A DNA stretch of 64,000 nucleotides from Bubalus kerabau (GCF_029407905.1 NC_073626.1:78891482-78955481), one strand, 5' to 3'; shown: positions 22,861 to 36,165, counted from the first letter of the stretch. Notes: generated by a model not told the origin, from the letters alone. Numbers and translations are program-made.

Positions 22861-23341
22861 GTTAAAAAAAAAAGTTACATGTTCTGTTTTTAGTTTTATG
22901 ATGAAACTCTTTAATCATTTATTTCTGTTCTCTCTCTAACTGGTATTTATGCATTCCTGCATGGTCGCCTCTGCCCACCCCCCTCCCCCACCTTTTTGAA
23001 ACAACTTTTTACTTTGAAAAGTAATACTATACTTATAGAAAAATTGGAAAAATTTTACAAGAATACTTATATACTCTCTATCTAGATTTAAGAAATATAA
23101 GCATTTTTGTCAATTTTGTGCTCATGCGTATATACACATCTCTATCATCTCTTTCAAGTATCACTGTGGTCTCTGTGATAAATGTGAACAGACCTATGGC
23201 TGATTTATGTTGCTGTTTAGTAGAAACTTAACACTGTAAAGCAGTTTTTCTTCGATTAAAAAAAAAACCCCAAACTGTAAACAGACCTTTTCAAGGAACC
23301 TTACTTCATTTTAGTGGGGCCTGGTACTTAGGAACCAAGCT

Positions 23342-23617
23342 GCTGCTGGTGCTGCTAAGTCACTTCAGTCGTGTCCGACTCTGTGCGACCCCAGAGACGG
23401 CAGCCCACCAGGCTCCCCCATCCCTGGGATTCTCCATGCGAGAACACTGGAGTGGGTTGCTATTTCCTTCTCCAATGCATGAAAGTGAAAAGTGAAAGTG
23501 AAGTTGCTCAGTCGTGTCCGACTCCTAGCGACCCCATGGACTGCAGCCCACCAGGCTCCTCCGTCCATGGGATTTGCCAGTCAAGAGTACTGGAGTGGGG
23601 TGCCATTGCCTACTCCG
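23342..23617 (-). mobile_element. Bov-A2 dimeric SINE with perfect 12-bp target duplication
   Basis: Reverse copy: GCTGCTGGTGCTGCTAAG tail first, then two Bov-A units. Flanked by AGGAACCAAGCT at 23330-23341 and 23618-23629. Low divergence and a perfect duplication suggest a young insertion. Confidence 0.95.
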
Positions 23618-23818
23618 AGGAACCAAGCTAGGTATGCTTAATGTTATGTGGCAATCTCTTAGAAGAGTGTCAGCTAATGTAGGAAGAATATAGACTCAGA
23701 AAATCAACACAGTGTTTCCCAGTACTGATTAAGTTAAGGATCACCAATGGATGCTAAAACCATTTAGTAAAACGTTTTGGAGAACAGCGTTTTACAGGGT
23801 TTCAAAGTTTCACCCTAT

Positions 23819-26800
23819 TGTTCAGTTGCCAAGTCCTGTCAGAACTCTCTGTGATCTCATGAACTGTAGCAACCTGGCTTCCCTGTCCTTCACTATTTCC
23901 CAGGGTTTGCTCAAACTCACGTTCATTGAATTACTTATGCCATCCAGTCCAACCATCCTACTGTCTGTCGCCGCTTTCTCTTGCCCTCAGTCTTTCACAG
24001 ACAGGGACTTTGCCAGTGAATCATCTGTTCGCATCAGGTGGTCAAAGTATTGGAGCTTCAGCATCAGTCCTTCCAGTGAATGTGCAGGACTGATTTCCTT
24101 TTCGATTGACTGGTTTGATCTTGCAGTCCAAAGGACTCTCGTATCTTCTCTAACACCAGTTCAAAAACATCAGTTCTTCAGCGCTCAGCCTTCTTTATGG
24201 TCCAACTCTCACATTGTTATATGACTGTTGGAGGAACCATAGCTTTGACTATACGGACCTTTGCCTCTGCCTTTTAATATGCTGTCTAGGTTTGTCATTG
24301 CTTCTCTTCCCAGGAACAGGCGTCTTTTAATTTCATGATCACAGTCACCATGTGCAGTGATTTTAGAGCTCAAGAGAATAAAATCTGTCACTGTTTCCAT
24401 TTTCCCCCATCTGTTTGCCATGAAGTGATGGGACCTGATGCCATTATCTTTGTTTTTTGAATGTTGAATTTTAAGCCAGCTTTTTCACTCTCCTGTTTCG
24501 CCTTCATCAAGGGGCTCTTCTGTTCCTCTTCACTTTCTGCCATTAGAGTGGTATCATCTGCATATCTGAGATCGTTGTTATTTCTTTTGGCAATCTTGAT
24601 TCCAGCTTGATTCATCCAGCCCGGCATTTCACATGACATACTCTGCATAGAAGTGAAATAAGCTGGATAACAATATACAGCCTTGACATGCTCCTTTCCC
24701 CAATTTTGAACCAGCCCTTTGTTCCATGTCCAGTACTAACTGTTGGTTCTTGTCCAGCACACAGGTTTCTCAGGAGGCAAGTAAGATGGTCAGCTGTTGC
24801 CAACTCTTTAAGAATTTTCCAGTTTGTTGTGATCCACACAGTCAAATGCTTTAGTATAGTCAGTGAAGCAGAAGTAGATGTTTTTCTGAAACTCCCTTGT
24901 TTTTTCTGTAATCCTTCAGATGTTGGCAGTTTGATCTCTGGTTCCTCTGCCTTTTCTAAACCCAGCTTGTACATCTGAAAGTTCTTGATTGACGTACTGC
25001 TGAAGCCTAGCTTGAAGGATTTTGAGCATAATCTTGCTAGCATGTTAAATGAATGCAATTGTATGGTAATTTGAACATTCTTTGGTGTTATCTTTCTTTG
25101 GGACTGGAATGAAACCTGACCTTTTCCAATCCTGTGGTCACTGCTGAGTTTTCCAAATTTGCTAGCGTATTGAGTACAGCACTTTCATAGAATCGTCTTT
25201 TAGGATTTGAAGTAGCTCAACTGGCATTCCATCACCTCCACTAGCTTTGTTTGTAATAATGCTTCCTAAGGCCCACTTGACTTTACACTGTAGGATGTCT
25301 GGCTGTAGGTGAGTGACCACCCCATTGTGGTTATCTGGGTCATTAAGACCTTTTTTGTATAGTTCTTCTGTGTATTCTTGCCAACTCTTCTTAATCTCTT
25401 CTGCTTCTGCTAGGTCCTTGCTGTTTCTGTCTTTTATTGTGCCCATCTTTGCATGAAATGTTCCTTTGGTATCTCTTTTTCTTGAAGAAATCTCTAGTCT
25501 TTCCCATTCTGCTGTTTTTCTCTCTTTCTTTGAATTGTTTACTTAAGGCTGCTTTCTCATCTCTCCTTGCTATTCTTTGGAACTCAGCATTCAGTTGGGT
25601 TTATCTTTCTCTTTCTCCTTTGCCTATTTTTTTTTCTTCTTTTCTCAGCTATTTGTAAGGCCTCCTCAGGCAACCACTTTGTCTTCTTGCATTTCTTTTT
25701 CTTGGGGATGGTTTTGATCACTGCCTCCTGTGCAGTGTTACAAACCTGTCCATAGTTCTTCAGGGATTCTGTCTACCAGATCTAATCCCTTGAATCTATT
25801 CTTCATCTCCACTGTAATCATACAGGATTTGATTTAGATCATACCTGAGTAGCCTAGTGGTTTTTCCTGCTTTCTTCAATGTGAGCCTGAATTTTGTAAT
25901 AAGGAGCTGATGATCCGAGCCACAGTCTGCTCCAGGTCTTGTCTTTGCTGACTGTATAGAGCTTCTCCACCTTTGGCTGCAAAGAATATAATCAATCTGG
26001 TTTCAGTATTGACCATCTGGTGATGTCGATGTGTAGAGTCATCTCTTGTGTTGTTGGAAGAAGGTGTTTGCTATGACCAGTGTGTTTTCTTGGCAAAACT
26101 CTATTAGCCTTTGCCCTGCTTCATTTTGTACTCCAAGGCCAAACTTGCCTGGTACTCCAGGTATCTCTTGACTTCCTAGTTTTGCATTCCAGTCCCTATC
26201 ATGAAAAGAACATTTTGGGCATTGGTTCTAGAAGGTCTCATAGGTCCTTATAGAATCGTTTAACTTCAGCTTCTTTGGCATTAGTTTTTGGGGCATAGGC
26301 TTGGATTACTGTGATGCTGAATGGTTTGCCTTTGAAACGAACCAAGATCATTCTGTCATTTTTGAGATTGCACTAAGTACTGCATTTTGGACTCCTGTTG
26401 GCTATGAGCCTACTCCATTCCTTCCAAGTGATCTTGCCCACAGTTGTAGATATAATGGTCATCTAAATAAAATTTACCCGTTTCCATCCTTTTTAGTTCA
26501 CTGATTCCTATTTGTTGATGCTCACTCTTGCCATCTCCTGTTTGACCACTTCCAGTTTACCTTGATTCATGGACCTAACATTCCAGGTACCTATGCAATA
26601 TTGTTCTTTATAGCATCAGACTTTACTTTTATCCCCAGTCACATCCACAGCTGGGCGTCCTTTCTGCTTTGGCCCAGCCTCTTCATTCTTTGGAACTATT
26701 TCTCTAGTCTTTCCCAGTAGCATATTGGACACCTACCATCCTGGGGGGCTCATCTTTCTGTGTAATATCTTTCTGCCTTTTTATACTGTTCATGGGGTTC

Positions 26801-26840
26801 TCAGTGCAAGAATACTGAAGTGGTTTTTCATTCCCTTCTC
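23819..26840 (-). mobile_element. BovB LINE, near full length, decayed
   Basis: About 3.0 kb in reverse orientation, from the 3' end (TTCAGTTGCCAAGTCCTG) to a 5' end matching BovB (GAGAAGGGAATGAAAAACC on the minus strand). Flanking repeats CACCCTAT at 23811-23818 and 26841-26848 define it. From 5' to 3' it keeps traces of the endonuclease (about 26700-25800), the linker and the RT (frames near 25446-25162, 25058-24612, 24648-24388 and 24421-24209). The catalytic box YADD is retained (LRYADDTTLMAE). Many indels and stops make it inactive. BovB is an RTE-clade non-LTR retrotransposon known for a patchy, horizontally transferred distribution. Confidence 0.93.
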
Positions 26841-27363
26841 CACCCTATAGATTAGTTATTAATTATAAAAGAGCAAATGTGCCTTTAAAGTAGAAAGATG
26901 TGTTGATTACCACCATAGTAAATAAGGTTAAGCTTTGCACTAGTCATGTCACAGAGAGCTTGACATGTGCATCTCGAGGGTGATGTAATAGGAATAACAC
27001 TGATCACTTCTAGTTTTCATTGCAGAAAAGTTTGATTTGAATTTAATCATGAGGAAATACCCCTGGGGCATCCTGGTGGCCAGTGCCATGAAGAGCAAAC
27101 AGAAGTAGAGGGACCATTCTAAGTCGGATGAGACAAAAGAGACTTATTAGCCAAATGCAGTGTGTGACTCTAGATCCTGATTTCTTCTTGGATTGGAAGA
27201 AAAACAATTTTAAAGGACATTTTTGAGACAACGGAAAATTGGAGTGTGGAGTGTATGTTGGATGATGATACTGGACTAATGTTGGTTTTGTTGTTCTTTG
27301 GGGGATAAGCTTGTATTTTAAAAATACTTACTTAAATTTAATAGTACAGGTAAAGATTAGAGA

Positions 27364-27580
27364 GGGCTTCCCTGGTGGCTCAGTGGTGAAGAACCCGCCT
27401 GCCACTGCAGGAGATGTGGATTCGATGCCTGGGTTAGGAAGATCCCCTGGAGGAGAAAATGGCAACCCACTCCAGTATTCTTACCTGGGATTTCGCATGG
27501 ACAGAGGAGCCTGGCAGGCTACAGTCCATGGGGTATCAAAAGAGTCAGACACGGCTTAGCAAATAGACAATAACAAACAA
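27364..27580 (+). mobile_element. Bov-tA SINE
   Basis: Forward copy starting GGGCTTCCCTGGTGGCTCAG, with the tRNA-derived head (GGATTCGATGCCTGGG) and Bov-A body, ending near AATAACAAACAACAG. Confidence 0.93.
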
Positions 27581-28461
27581 CAGAACCTTACAGGATGTCA
27601 GATAGTGGTGAGCAATGACTCTTACAGTGTTTTTTATTTGAATTGATAGTGATAACGTGCCTGTGAAATGCATTGTTAATACGAGTCAGATTTTAATAAT
27701 AGCAACACCAGGAGTTTGTAATGTAGAAATAAACCTATTTGAAGAATCAAATTTCTGATAATGATCATGCTCTGAGAGAAGAGGAATGAGGGAGAAAGAT
27801 AAGAAAATCATCTAGGAATATAGAATAGTTCATTAAGATTTGATTTTTAGGGTTATATGTTTCCTGAAAGTAAGAAAGTAGTAAGCAGAAGAGCAGAGAT
27901 ACTATACATAGAACTTTTACTATGATGGGGTATAGGAGGAAGAACAAAAAGAAACTTAGTCTAATAAATATGAGGAAGAAAGAGGAAACATTTTTACCTG
28001 CTTTTATACAATATAGTAGAAGTAAAGCCAAGTGTATATTATGATAAAAAAAAATGAGAATCTATCTTTAGGCAGTTGACAAGAAACATACCCCCAAAAT
28101 GACAAAGACTGGAGTTGACCCGAAAGAAAATATTTCAGATAATCATAAAGTAAAAGACAGTAGAATCAAATACAAATTTGAGATTAGTATCTCCTCAACT
28201 TCAGACCCTTCCGAAGACTTACCATCACAGTTAAAATGAAATGGTCATAGTAGATCTTCTGATCTAGCTCTAGACTACCCTATTTGACTAACTGTCCCAA
28301 TACTGCACTCAAACTGGTTTATTTGCCAGTTGGCTCAAATACACTTACCTAACTTCAGGTTTCTGCTCAAATGTCACCTCTTTACATAGGCATTCTATGA
28401 TGCTCTGTGTATGATATTCCTATACCACTCTTCCTTCCTCCACTTAGTTTTTAAGAAGTAC
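27581..28461. other. Intron sequence, no gene seen
   Basis: Unique-looking AT-rich DNA. No exon-like segment and no confident repeat. Confidence 0.6.
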
Positions 28462-28474
28462 TTACTGGTTTCTT

Positions 28475-29219
28475 CAGTTCAGTTGCTCAGTCGTGTCTGA
28501 CTCTTTGCGACCCCATGATTTGCAGCACACCAGGCCTCCCTGTCCATCACCGACTCCCGGAGTTCACCCAAACTCATGTCCATCGAGTCGGTGATGCCAT
28601 CCAGCCATCTCATCCTCTGTCATCCCCTTCTCCTGCCCGCAGTCCCTCCCAGCATCAGAGTCTTTTCCAATGAGTCAACTCTTCGCATGAGGTGGCCAAA
28701 GTACTGCAGTTTCCACTTTAGCATCATTCCTTCCAAAGAAATCCCAGGACTGATCTCCTTTAGAATGGACTGGTTGGATCTCCTTTGCAGTCCAAGGGAC
28801 TCTCAAGGGTCTTCTCCAACACCACAGTTCAAAAGCATCAATTCTTTGACGCTCAGCTTTCTTCACAGTCCAACTCTCACATCCGTATATGACCACTGGA
28901 AAAACCATAGCCTTGACTAGACGGACCTTTGTTGGCAAAGTAATGTCTCTGCTTTTGAATATGCTATCTAGGTTGGTCATAACTTGCCTTCCAAGGAGCA
29001 AGCGTCTTTTAATTTCATGGCTGCAGTCACCATCTGCAGTGATTTTGGAGCCCCCCAAAATAAAGTCTGACACTGTTTCCACTGTTTCCCCATCTATTTC
29101 CCATAAAGTGATGGGACTGGATGCCATGATCTTCGTTTTCTGAATGTTGAGCTTTAAGCCAACTTTTTCACTCTCCACTTTCACTTTCATCATAAGGTTC
29201 TTTAGTTCTTCTCAACTAG
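28475..29219 (-). mobile_element. BovB LINE, 5'-truncated, perfect 13-bp target duplication
   Basis: Reverse copy from the 3' end (CAGTTCAGTTGCTCAGTCG) into the RT C-terminus. The minus-strand frame 29193-28675 reads VGLKLNIQKTKIMAS and RLVKAMVFPVVIYGCESW. Flanked by TTACTGGTTTCTT at 28462-28474 and 29220-29232. The catalytic box is absent because of the truncation. Confidence 0.95.
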
Positions 29220-29366
29220 TTACTGGTTTCTTAATGTTTGTTTATTGTCTGTTTCGCTTCTTATAGTGTGAACTTCATGAGCACTTGAATCTAAGTCTTT
29301 TCCTATTATATCCCTAGCATCTACGACAATTGTAAGGCCCTCAATAGTTATTTCTGAATGTGTGAA

Positions 29367-29562
29367 AGTGTTAGTTGCTTAGTTGTGTCCAATTCTTTGT
29401 GATTCCATGGGCTGTAGCCTATCAGGCTCCTCTGTCCATGGGATTCTCCAGGCAAGAATAGTGGAGTGGGTAGCCATTCCCTTCTTCAGGGGATCTTCCT
29501 GACCCAGGTCACCTGCATTTCAGGCAGATTCTTTACTATCTGAACCAACAGGGAATCCCTTT
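29367..29562 (-). mobile_element. Bov-tA SINE
   Basis: Reverse copy flanked by GAATGTGTGAA (29356-29366) and GAATGTATGAA (29563-29573). The tRNA-derived head is partly deleted (GACCCAGGTCACCTGC). Confidence 0.92.
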
Positions 29563-29639
29563 GAATGTATGAATGAGTATCAGATGAAACAGTCTCGAAA
29601 AGCCTGAATGGAACAGAGGTAGATACTATTTAAGGATTG

Positions 29640-29853
29640 TGCTGTGCTGTGCTTAGTTGTTTAGTTGTGTCCAACTCTTTGTGACCCCATGGACTGTAGC
29701 CCGCCAGGCTCCTCTGTCCATGTGGATTCTCCAGGCAAGAATATTGGAGTGGGTTGCTATGCCCTCCTCCAGGTTATCTTGCTAACCCAGGGATTAAACC
29801 CAGGTCTCCGATTTCCCATTGCAGGTGAATTCTTTACTGTCTGAGCCACCAGG
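29640..29853 (-). mobile_element. Bov-tA SINE
   Basis: Reverse copy starting GTGCTGTGCTGTGCTTAG and ending CTGAGCCACCAGGAAG, with GGGATTAAACCCAGGTCTCC in the head. Only about 80 bp from the preceding SINE. No clear target duplication. Confidence 0.9.
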
Positions 29854-29869
29854 AAGAAAGATATGACAG

Positions 29870-31320
29870 TGAAGAACTTTTATATATCAAACAGTTCCAA
29901 AAGTATATGTTGAATTTATTAAAGTAGAGCTATATTGAGGGGTTTTAATATAGTTCTTTTGGATTTTGTTCAAAAATATATAAAAGAGCAAGGCCATAGA
30001 ATTTGTACAATATGATCATACACACAACAATCAGTACTCTTCATTCAAAGATTCTATTATTACAAATTCACATATTTGCTAAAATTTATTTGTAACTTCA
30101 AAACCAAAACTTCCATTGCTTTTGCTGGCCATTCAAGGGCCGGCACATATGTAGAGTGGTGAAAAATTTGAGTCACCTGAGGCTAAACAAAGTGACACTC
30201 TGCCTATATTTTAAGCTCTTATACTATAAACAAGTTGTTATTTTCTCAGTTTACTTGATGCCATATTTCTCCACATTTTTGTGCTTTTTATTGGTAGTTT
30301 TCCTGTTTAAAATAGCCCCTCAGGGTTGTAGTAAAGTGTTGTGTAATGTTCTAAGCACAAGAAGACTGTGATGTGCCTTAGGAAGAAAATATGCTTGTTA
30401 GATTAGCTTCATTCAGGCATGAATTATACTGTTGTTTGCCATGTGGTCAGTGTGACAGTATATATTAAATAAAGTGTCTTTAACCAGAAGCACACTTGTA
30501 TATGAAACAAGGTTATGTATTGATCGGTTGGTGAAATTGTGATGAGAACCTTGCAGGAACCTAATCCTGTAGTTCTTGTAGCATCAAGAATTTATCATTT
30601 GTTAATTCAGTGTTCATAGCTGATAACAAACACTAGAAGAGAGAGAACTTAAGTTCTATCATATGCTACTTCTTTTCTCTTAATCCCAAGATTGCTTCAC
30701 CTGTTTCTTTTACTTGCCCCACATCCTTGTGGCATGAGTTTGTGGCTCTGTTGCAGAATTATAGGTAGAAAGTAAATGTACATGCTATAAACTATACTAA
30801 TGTATAGTGTATCTACCATTGTGGGATAAAGAGCCAATGTAAAGATTTATTTTCTTATATTACATAGTAAGGAGTTACACACAATTTAAAGAATAAGAAA
30901 GTTTATTATTTAAAGTATCTTTGAAGATACTTTGAAAATAAAAATATATCAGGAAGCAGGAGAAGCTGTGATGCCAGTGAGCTAAATTCTTCTTCTTTCA
31001 TTGCAAGGTCCATAAAGAATTATTGAAATGTAGTAGTATACTGTATAGTGGAAACTCCGCACCTGTTTGAAAGAAAGGAAGTAGCAAAGAAAAATGGGAA
31101 ATGAAGCTATCTACATGTTGATTTGAAGTTTTTCCAATGTGTATTAACAGAAAAGAAAGCAATGAAGGACAATTACCTTTTGAATAAGAAGGGAGAAATC
31201 AATGAACGTATATTTAATTTGTTAGTGGAGACATAAAGTCTTAGATGATAAAAAATGAACTGAAGTAGCTTGCATTGCCTGTTGAAAATTTGAATTGAAA
31301 ACATTTTTTTTAAAAAGTGG
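29870..31320. other. Intron sequence, no gene seen
   Basis: AT-rich, no recognised repeat or exon. Short direct repeats around ATACTTTGAA near 30920-30940. Confidence 0.6.
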
Positions 31321-31328
31321 TTACCTCA

Positions 31329-33166
31329 GTGTCAGTTCAGTTCACTTTAGTCGCTCAGTCGTGTCTGACTCTTTGCTATCCCGTGGACTGCAGCACGCCA
31401 GGCCTTCCTGTCCATCACCAACTCCCAGAGTTTACTCAAACTCATGTCCATCAAGTCGGTGATGCCATCCAACCATCTCATCCTCTGTCATCCCCTTCTC
31501 CTCCTGCTCTCAATCTTTCCCAGCATCAGGGTCTCTTCAAATGGGTCAGCTCTTCACATCAGGTGGCCAAAGTACTGGAGTTTCAGCTTCAGCATCAGTC
31601 CTTCCAATAAATATTCAGGACTGATTTCCTTTAGAATGGACTGGTTGGATCTCCTTGCAGTCCAAGGGACTCTTAAGGGTCTTCAGTACCACAGTTCAGA
31701 AGCATCAGTTCTTCAGTGCTCAGCTTTCTTTATGGTCCAACTCTCACATCCATACCTGACTACTGGAAAAACCATAGCCTTGACTATATGGACCTTTGTT
31801 GGCAAAGTAATATCTCTGCTTTTTAATATGCTATCTAGGTTGGTCATAGCTTTTCTTCCAAGGAGTAAGCATCTTTAAATTTCATGGCTGCAGTCACCAT
31901 CTGCAGTCATTTTGGAGCCCCCCAAAATAAAGTCTGTTGCTGTTTCCATTGTTTCCCCATCTATTTGCCATGAAGTGATGGGACCGGCTGCCATGATCTT
32001 AGTTTTCTGAATGTTGAGTTTTAAGCCAACTTTTTTACTCTCCTCTTCAGTTTTCATTGAGAGGCTCTTCAGTTCTTCTTCGCTTTCTACCGTAAGGGTG
32101 GTGTCATCTGCATATCTGAGGTTATTGATATTTCTCCTGGGAATCTTGATACTGGCTTGTGCTTCTTCCAGCCCAGCGTTTCTCATGATGTACTCTGCAT
32201 ATAAGGTAAATAAGCAGGGTGACAATATACAGCATTGATGTACTCCTTTCCCCATTTGAAACCAGTCCATTGTTCCATGTCCAGTTCTAACTGTTGTTTC
32301 TTGACCTGCATACAGATTTCTCAGGAGGCAGGTCAGATGGTCTGGTATTTTCATATCTTTCAGAATTTTCCACAGTTTATTGTGATCCATGCAGTCAAAG
32401 GCTTTGGCATAGTTAATAAAGCAGAAATAGATGTTTTTCTGGAACTCTCTTGCTTTTTTGATGATCCAGTGGATATTGGCAATTTGATCTCTGGTTCCTC
32501 TGCCTTTTCTAAATCCAGCTTGAGCATCTGGAAGTTCATGGTTTATGTACTGTTGAAGCCTGGCTTGGAGAATTTTGAACATGACTTTACTAGCATGTGA
32601 GATGAGTGCAATTGTATCGTAGTCTGAACATTCTTTGGCATTGCATTTCTTTGGGATTGGAATGAAAACTGACCTTTTCCAGTCCTGTGACCACTGCTGA
32701 GTTTTTCAAATTTTCTGGCATATTGAGCGCAGCACTTAACAGCATCATCTTATAGGATTTGAAATAGCTCAACTGGAATTCCATCACCTCCACTAGCTTT
32801 ATTCGTAGTGATGCTTCCTAAGGCCCATTTAACTTCGCATTCCAGGATGTCTTGACACTAGGTGAGTAATCACACCATTGTGATTTTCTGGGTCATAAAG
32901 ATCTTTTTTGTATAGTTCTGTGTATTCTTTCCACCTTTTCTTAATATCTTTTGTTTCCATTAGGTCTATACTGTTTCTGTCCTTTATTGAGCCCATCTTT
33001 GCATGAAAATTTCCCTTGGTATCTCTAATTTTCCTGAAGAGATCTCTAGTCTTTCCCATTTTATTGTTTACTTCTATTTCTTTGCAGTGATCACTTAGGA
33101 AAGCTTTCTAATCTTTCCTTGCTGTTCTTTGGAACTCTGTATTCAAATGAGTATATTTTTCCTGTC
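31329..33166 (-). mobile_element. BovB LINE, linker plus RT
   Basis: Reverse copy from the 3' end (CAGTTCAGTTCACTTTAGTC) to the linker (YTHLN-like near 33150). The minus-strand frame 32582-31875 (235 codons) covers GFRKGRGTRDQIANIHWI, YFCFINYAKAFDCMDHNKLW and an intact catalytic box in LRYADDTTL. A linker frame (33059-32829) reads KTRDLFRKIRDTKGNFHAK. Frameshifts separate the pieces. Confidence 0.93.
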
Positions 33167-33419
33167 AGTATAGTAGGACTGATCAGGGAGGGAAAAATTT
33201 ACATTTCTATAATGAAATTTTTTCTATGTGCTTGTGTTACTTGTATGTTTTAAAAACCATCTTGTGAATATTTGCAAAAATTTTTTTCTGCTTTGAAGAC
33301 GTCAAAAGTCTGTGAGTTTGTGCTTACATGTGTGCTTACTGTATATCTGAATGTATAAATGATTACATAATCATTTATAGATTCTGTTAAGCTCTCACCC
33401 CCACACTCTTTTCCTTAAC

Positions 33420-33990
33420 AACTTGAAACTTTTTGTATTGCAATATAATTCATAGACTGTAAAATTGACTCTGTGAAAGTGTATTTTTCAGTGGTATCTA
33501 GTATATCACAAGGTTGTTCAGCCATCACCACTGTCTAATTCCAGAATATTTTTATCACCCTCAAAGGAAACCCTATAAACATTTACAGCAATTCCTCATT
33601 TTTCTGCTTTCTTCCCCTGCTCTTTGTCCCCTGGAAACCACTAGTCTACTTTCTGTCTCTATGGATTTGCCCCTTCTGAATGTTTCATGTAAATGGAATC
33701 AATCATACAGAACATTGCGTTTAATGTCTGTGGCAGGTTTTTTCACCTGGTTGAATATTTTCAAGGTTCATGAATATTATAGTATGTGTTATTACTCATT
33801 TCTTTTTATTACTGGATGTTTCATTATATTGATGTGTTTCACATTTTGTATATTCATTCGCAGTTGGTGGACATTTAGGTTGTTTTTATTTTTTTTACAG
33901 GAATAATGCTGCTGTGAATATTCTGATACAAATTTTCGTGTAGACGCATGTTTTCAGTTCTCTTAGGTATATACCAAGGAATGTAATTAC
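33420..33990 (-). mobile_element. Old L1 3' UTR remnant
   Basis: Reverse copy: GGTTGTTCAGCCATCACCAC, GGAAACCACTAGTCTACTTT, TAAATGGAATCAATCATACA, TGGTGGACATTTAGGTTG and GGAATAATGCTGCTGTGAA. These are typical L1M 3' UTR segments. No coding potential. Confidence 0.8.
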
Positions 33991-34975
33991 AGCATTGTGA
34001 TAGTGACACAGGAAAGAAAATAGACGAGTGGAAGAGAATAGGGTCCAGTAGCAGAGCCATTCATATACACTAACTTAATGCATGACAGAGGTGACACTGC
34101 AGTGCAGTGGGGACAGTGGGGCCTTTTGTAACAGGTAATGCTGGATCAACTGAATCTCCACATGCGAAAAAAATGACTCAGATCATCACTGCTTGCCATC
34201 ACAGAAAAATCATTTCCAAGTGATTTGTAGATCTGAAGATGAAAAATAAAAACAGTAAAGCTTTAATAAGAATAATGACAGATTCATAAATGGGTCACAA
34301 AAGGCTGTAGTCATAAAGGAAATCATTTGATAAATGCAGCTATGTTCAAATGATACCAATATATGAGTGGAAGGGAAAATCATAGAGGATTCATACCCAG
34401 AATATGTAAAGAATTCCTACAGCTCAAGAAGGAAAAAGACACACAAGGGTCAGAGCTTTAAAAGCCTGTAAGGAAAATTAGATGAAGCATGCCCCATTCT
34501 TCTAACCCTACATTCATTCTTCATAGAGGCGGTACTTCTCACCTGTAGCTTTTTATTATACCACGTATGTTTTACCTTTTTATGTTTATATTTCTAAATA
34601 AGATTATTACAGCTCTTCGTGGGTTTTTTTAGTTTCTTTTGGTATTTATTGACTTCCTTTTATAAAAGATGCGGTGTAACACTTAACATTATCCAACCCT
34701 CAAGCTTCTACAACCCTATCCTAATTTAGATATATTTTAGTTTTTGGTTAGATCATTATTTCATTGTTTATATTATGACTAAATTTTATTCACAGCTTTG
34801 AGATTCCATGATTATGTTTCTATTAATACTTTTGTACAACTTTTTGTTTTTCCTAGAGTTGACTTATTTCTCTAGTTTATTAGTATTCATGTAAGCATCC
34901 ATATAATCTCTAGCACTTATTATCAGTCTTTTTTCAAATATGTTTATTTACCTATTTTCATCTTATTTTTCTGCT
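33991..34975. other. Intron sequence, no gene seen
   Basis: No exon-like segment. Possibly more decayed LINE sequence in the first half, which I cannot confirm. Confidence 0.5.
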
Positions 34976-34978
34976 GGC

Positions 34979-35200
34979 ATAGCCTTTGACCCATAGCTCA
35001 GTAGGTAAAGAATCTGCCCATGATGCAGGAGACCCAGGTTCGATCATTGGGTCAGGAACATCCCCTGGAGAAGGAAATGGCAACCCACTCCAGTATCCTT
35101 GCCTGGAAAATCTCATGGACACAGGAACCTGGTGGGCTGCAGTCCGTGGGGTCGCAAAGAGTTGGGCACGACTGAGCAACTAGTTACTTACTTACTTACA
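34979..35200 (+). mobile_element. Bov-tA SINE
   Basis: Forward copy. The head is altered (CCTTTGACCCATAGCTCAG), then CAGGTTCGATCATTGGGTC and the Bov-A body follow. It ends in a short TTAC repeat (about 35186-35200). Confidence 0.9.
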
Positions 35201-35204
35201 GCCT

Positions 35205-36000
35205 CTGAAATCTAGGCTAGTTACTCTCTGTGTCTTCTGGGTGCCTGTCATCCTGGAATCACTCTTATTTTTCATCATGGGGATTCATTCTGTGTCTGTC
35301 CCATGTTTGAGCTCGTTTCTTAAATGCCCTATTTTCATCATTCTTGGTTTATTCTTTTGTTTGTTGGTGCAGATTTTCTAGTCATTTCCTAAGAAAAGGT
35401 AAATGAGTAGTCAGATATGTGAGACCTTGGGTATTGTCCTCTTCCCACTTAGCTGTTAGTTTGGGTGTAGGATTCTAGGTTGGAAATCATTTTAACAGAA
35501 TTTTGAAGGCATTGTTCCATTGCCTTCTAGCTTCTAGTGTTACTCCTGAGCACTCCAGTGCTGCTCTTCCTCCTGATCAGTGTAGATTTTCCTGTTAATT
35601 CTTCTCTAGAAGCTTCACATCCTTGGTATTTAAATTTATTATAATGTGTGTTGGTATAGATTTTCCTTGAACCAGTGTGATTCAGAAGTGTGTCCTTCCA
35701 ATCCAGAAACTAATGTTTACTAGTTCTTTAAAAGTTTCTTCAATTATTTCTTTGATAATTTTACCTCATTAGTTATCTTTCTTTTTTCTGGAACTCTTAT
35801 TTGGAACAGTACCTCTTGGACAGATTCTCTAGTTTTCTTTTTTTCTTTTATTTTTTTCTCTTCCTGGGAAGGTTTCTTCAGCTTTATCTTTGAATTCATC
35901 CAGTTTATTTTCTGTGTGTTTCTGCTATCATATTTTTAATTTCCAGGAGTGGTGTTTTGGGTTTTTTGGGGGGGAAGGGAGGAGTGGGGGTGGGTGGGTG
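35205..36000 (-). mobile_element. Old LINE remnant (L1M/HAL1-like)
   Basis: Contains the widespread mammalian LINE segments TTTTGAAGGCATTGTTCCAT, CTTCAATTATTTCTTTGATA and GCTATCATATTTTTAATTTC. Family name uncertain. A G-rich run lies at about 35966-35999. Confidence 0.5.
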
Positions 36001-36021
36001 TTCACTCTCTCCTTTTTTTAG

Positions 36022-36165
36022 CTTAAAAGTTATTTATTTATTTATTTGATTTTGACCACACTGTGCGGCATGCAGGATCTTAGACTCCAACCAGGGATGA
36101 AACTGGCTTCCCATGCAGTGGAAGTGTGGCGTATTAACTGCTGGACAGCCAGGGAAAGTCCTTTA
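36022..36165 (-). mobile_element. CHR-type tRNA SINE remnant
   Basis: TTATTTATTTATTTATTTG tail, CACTGTGCGGCATGCAGGAT, then a reversed tRNA-derived head (AACCAGGGATGAAACTGG) ending AGCCAGGGAAAGTCC. Diverged. Confidence 0.7.
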
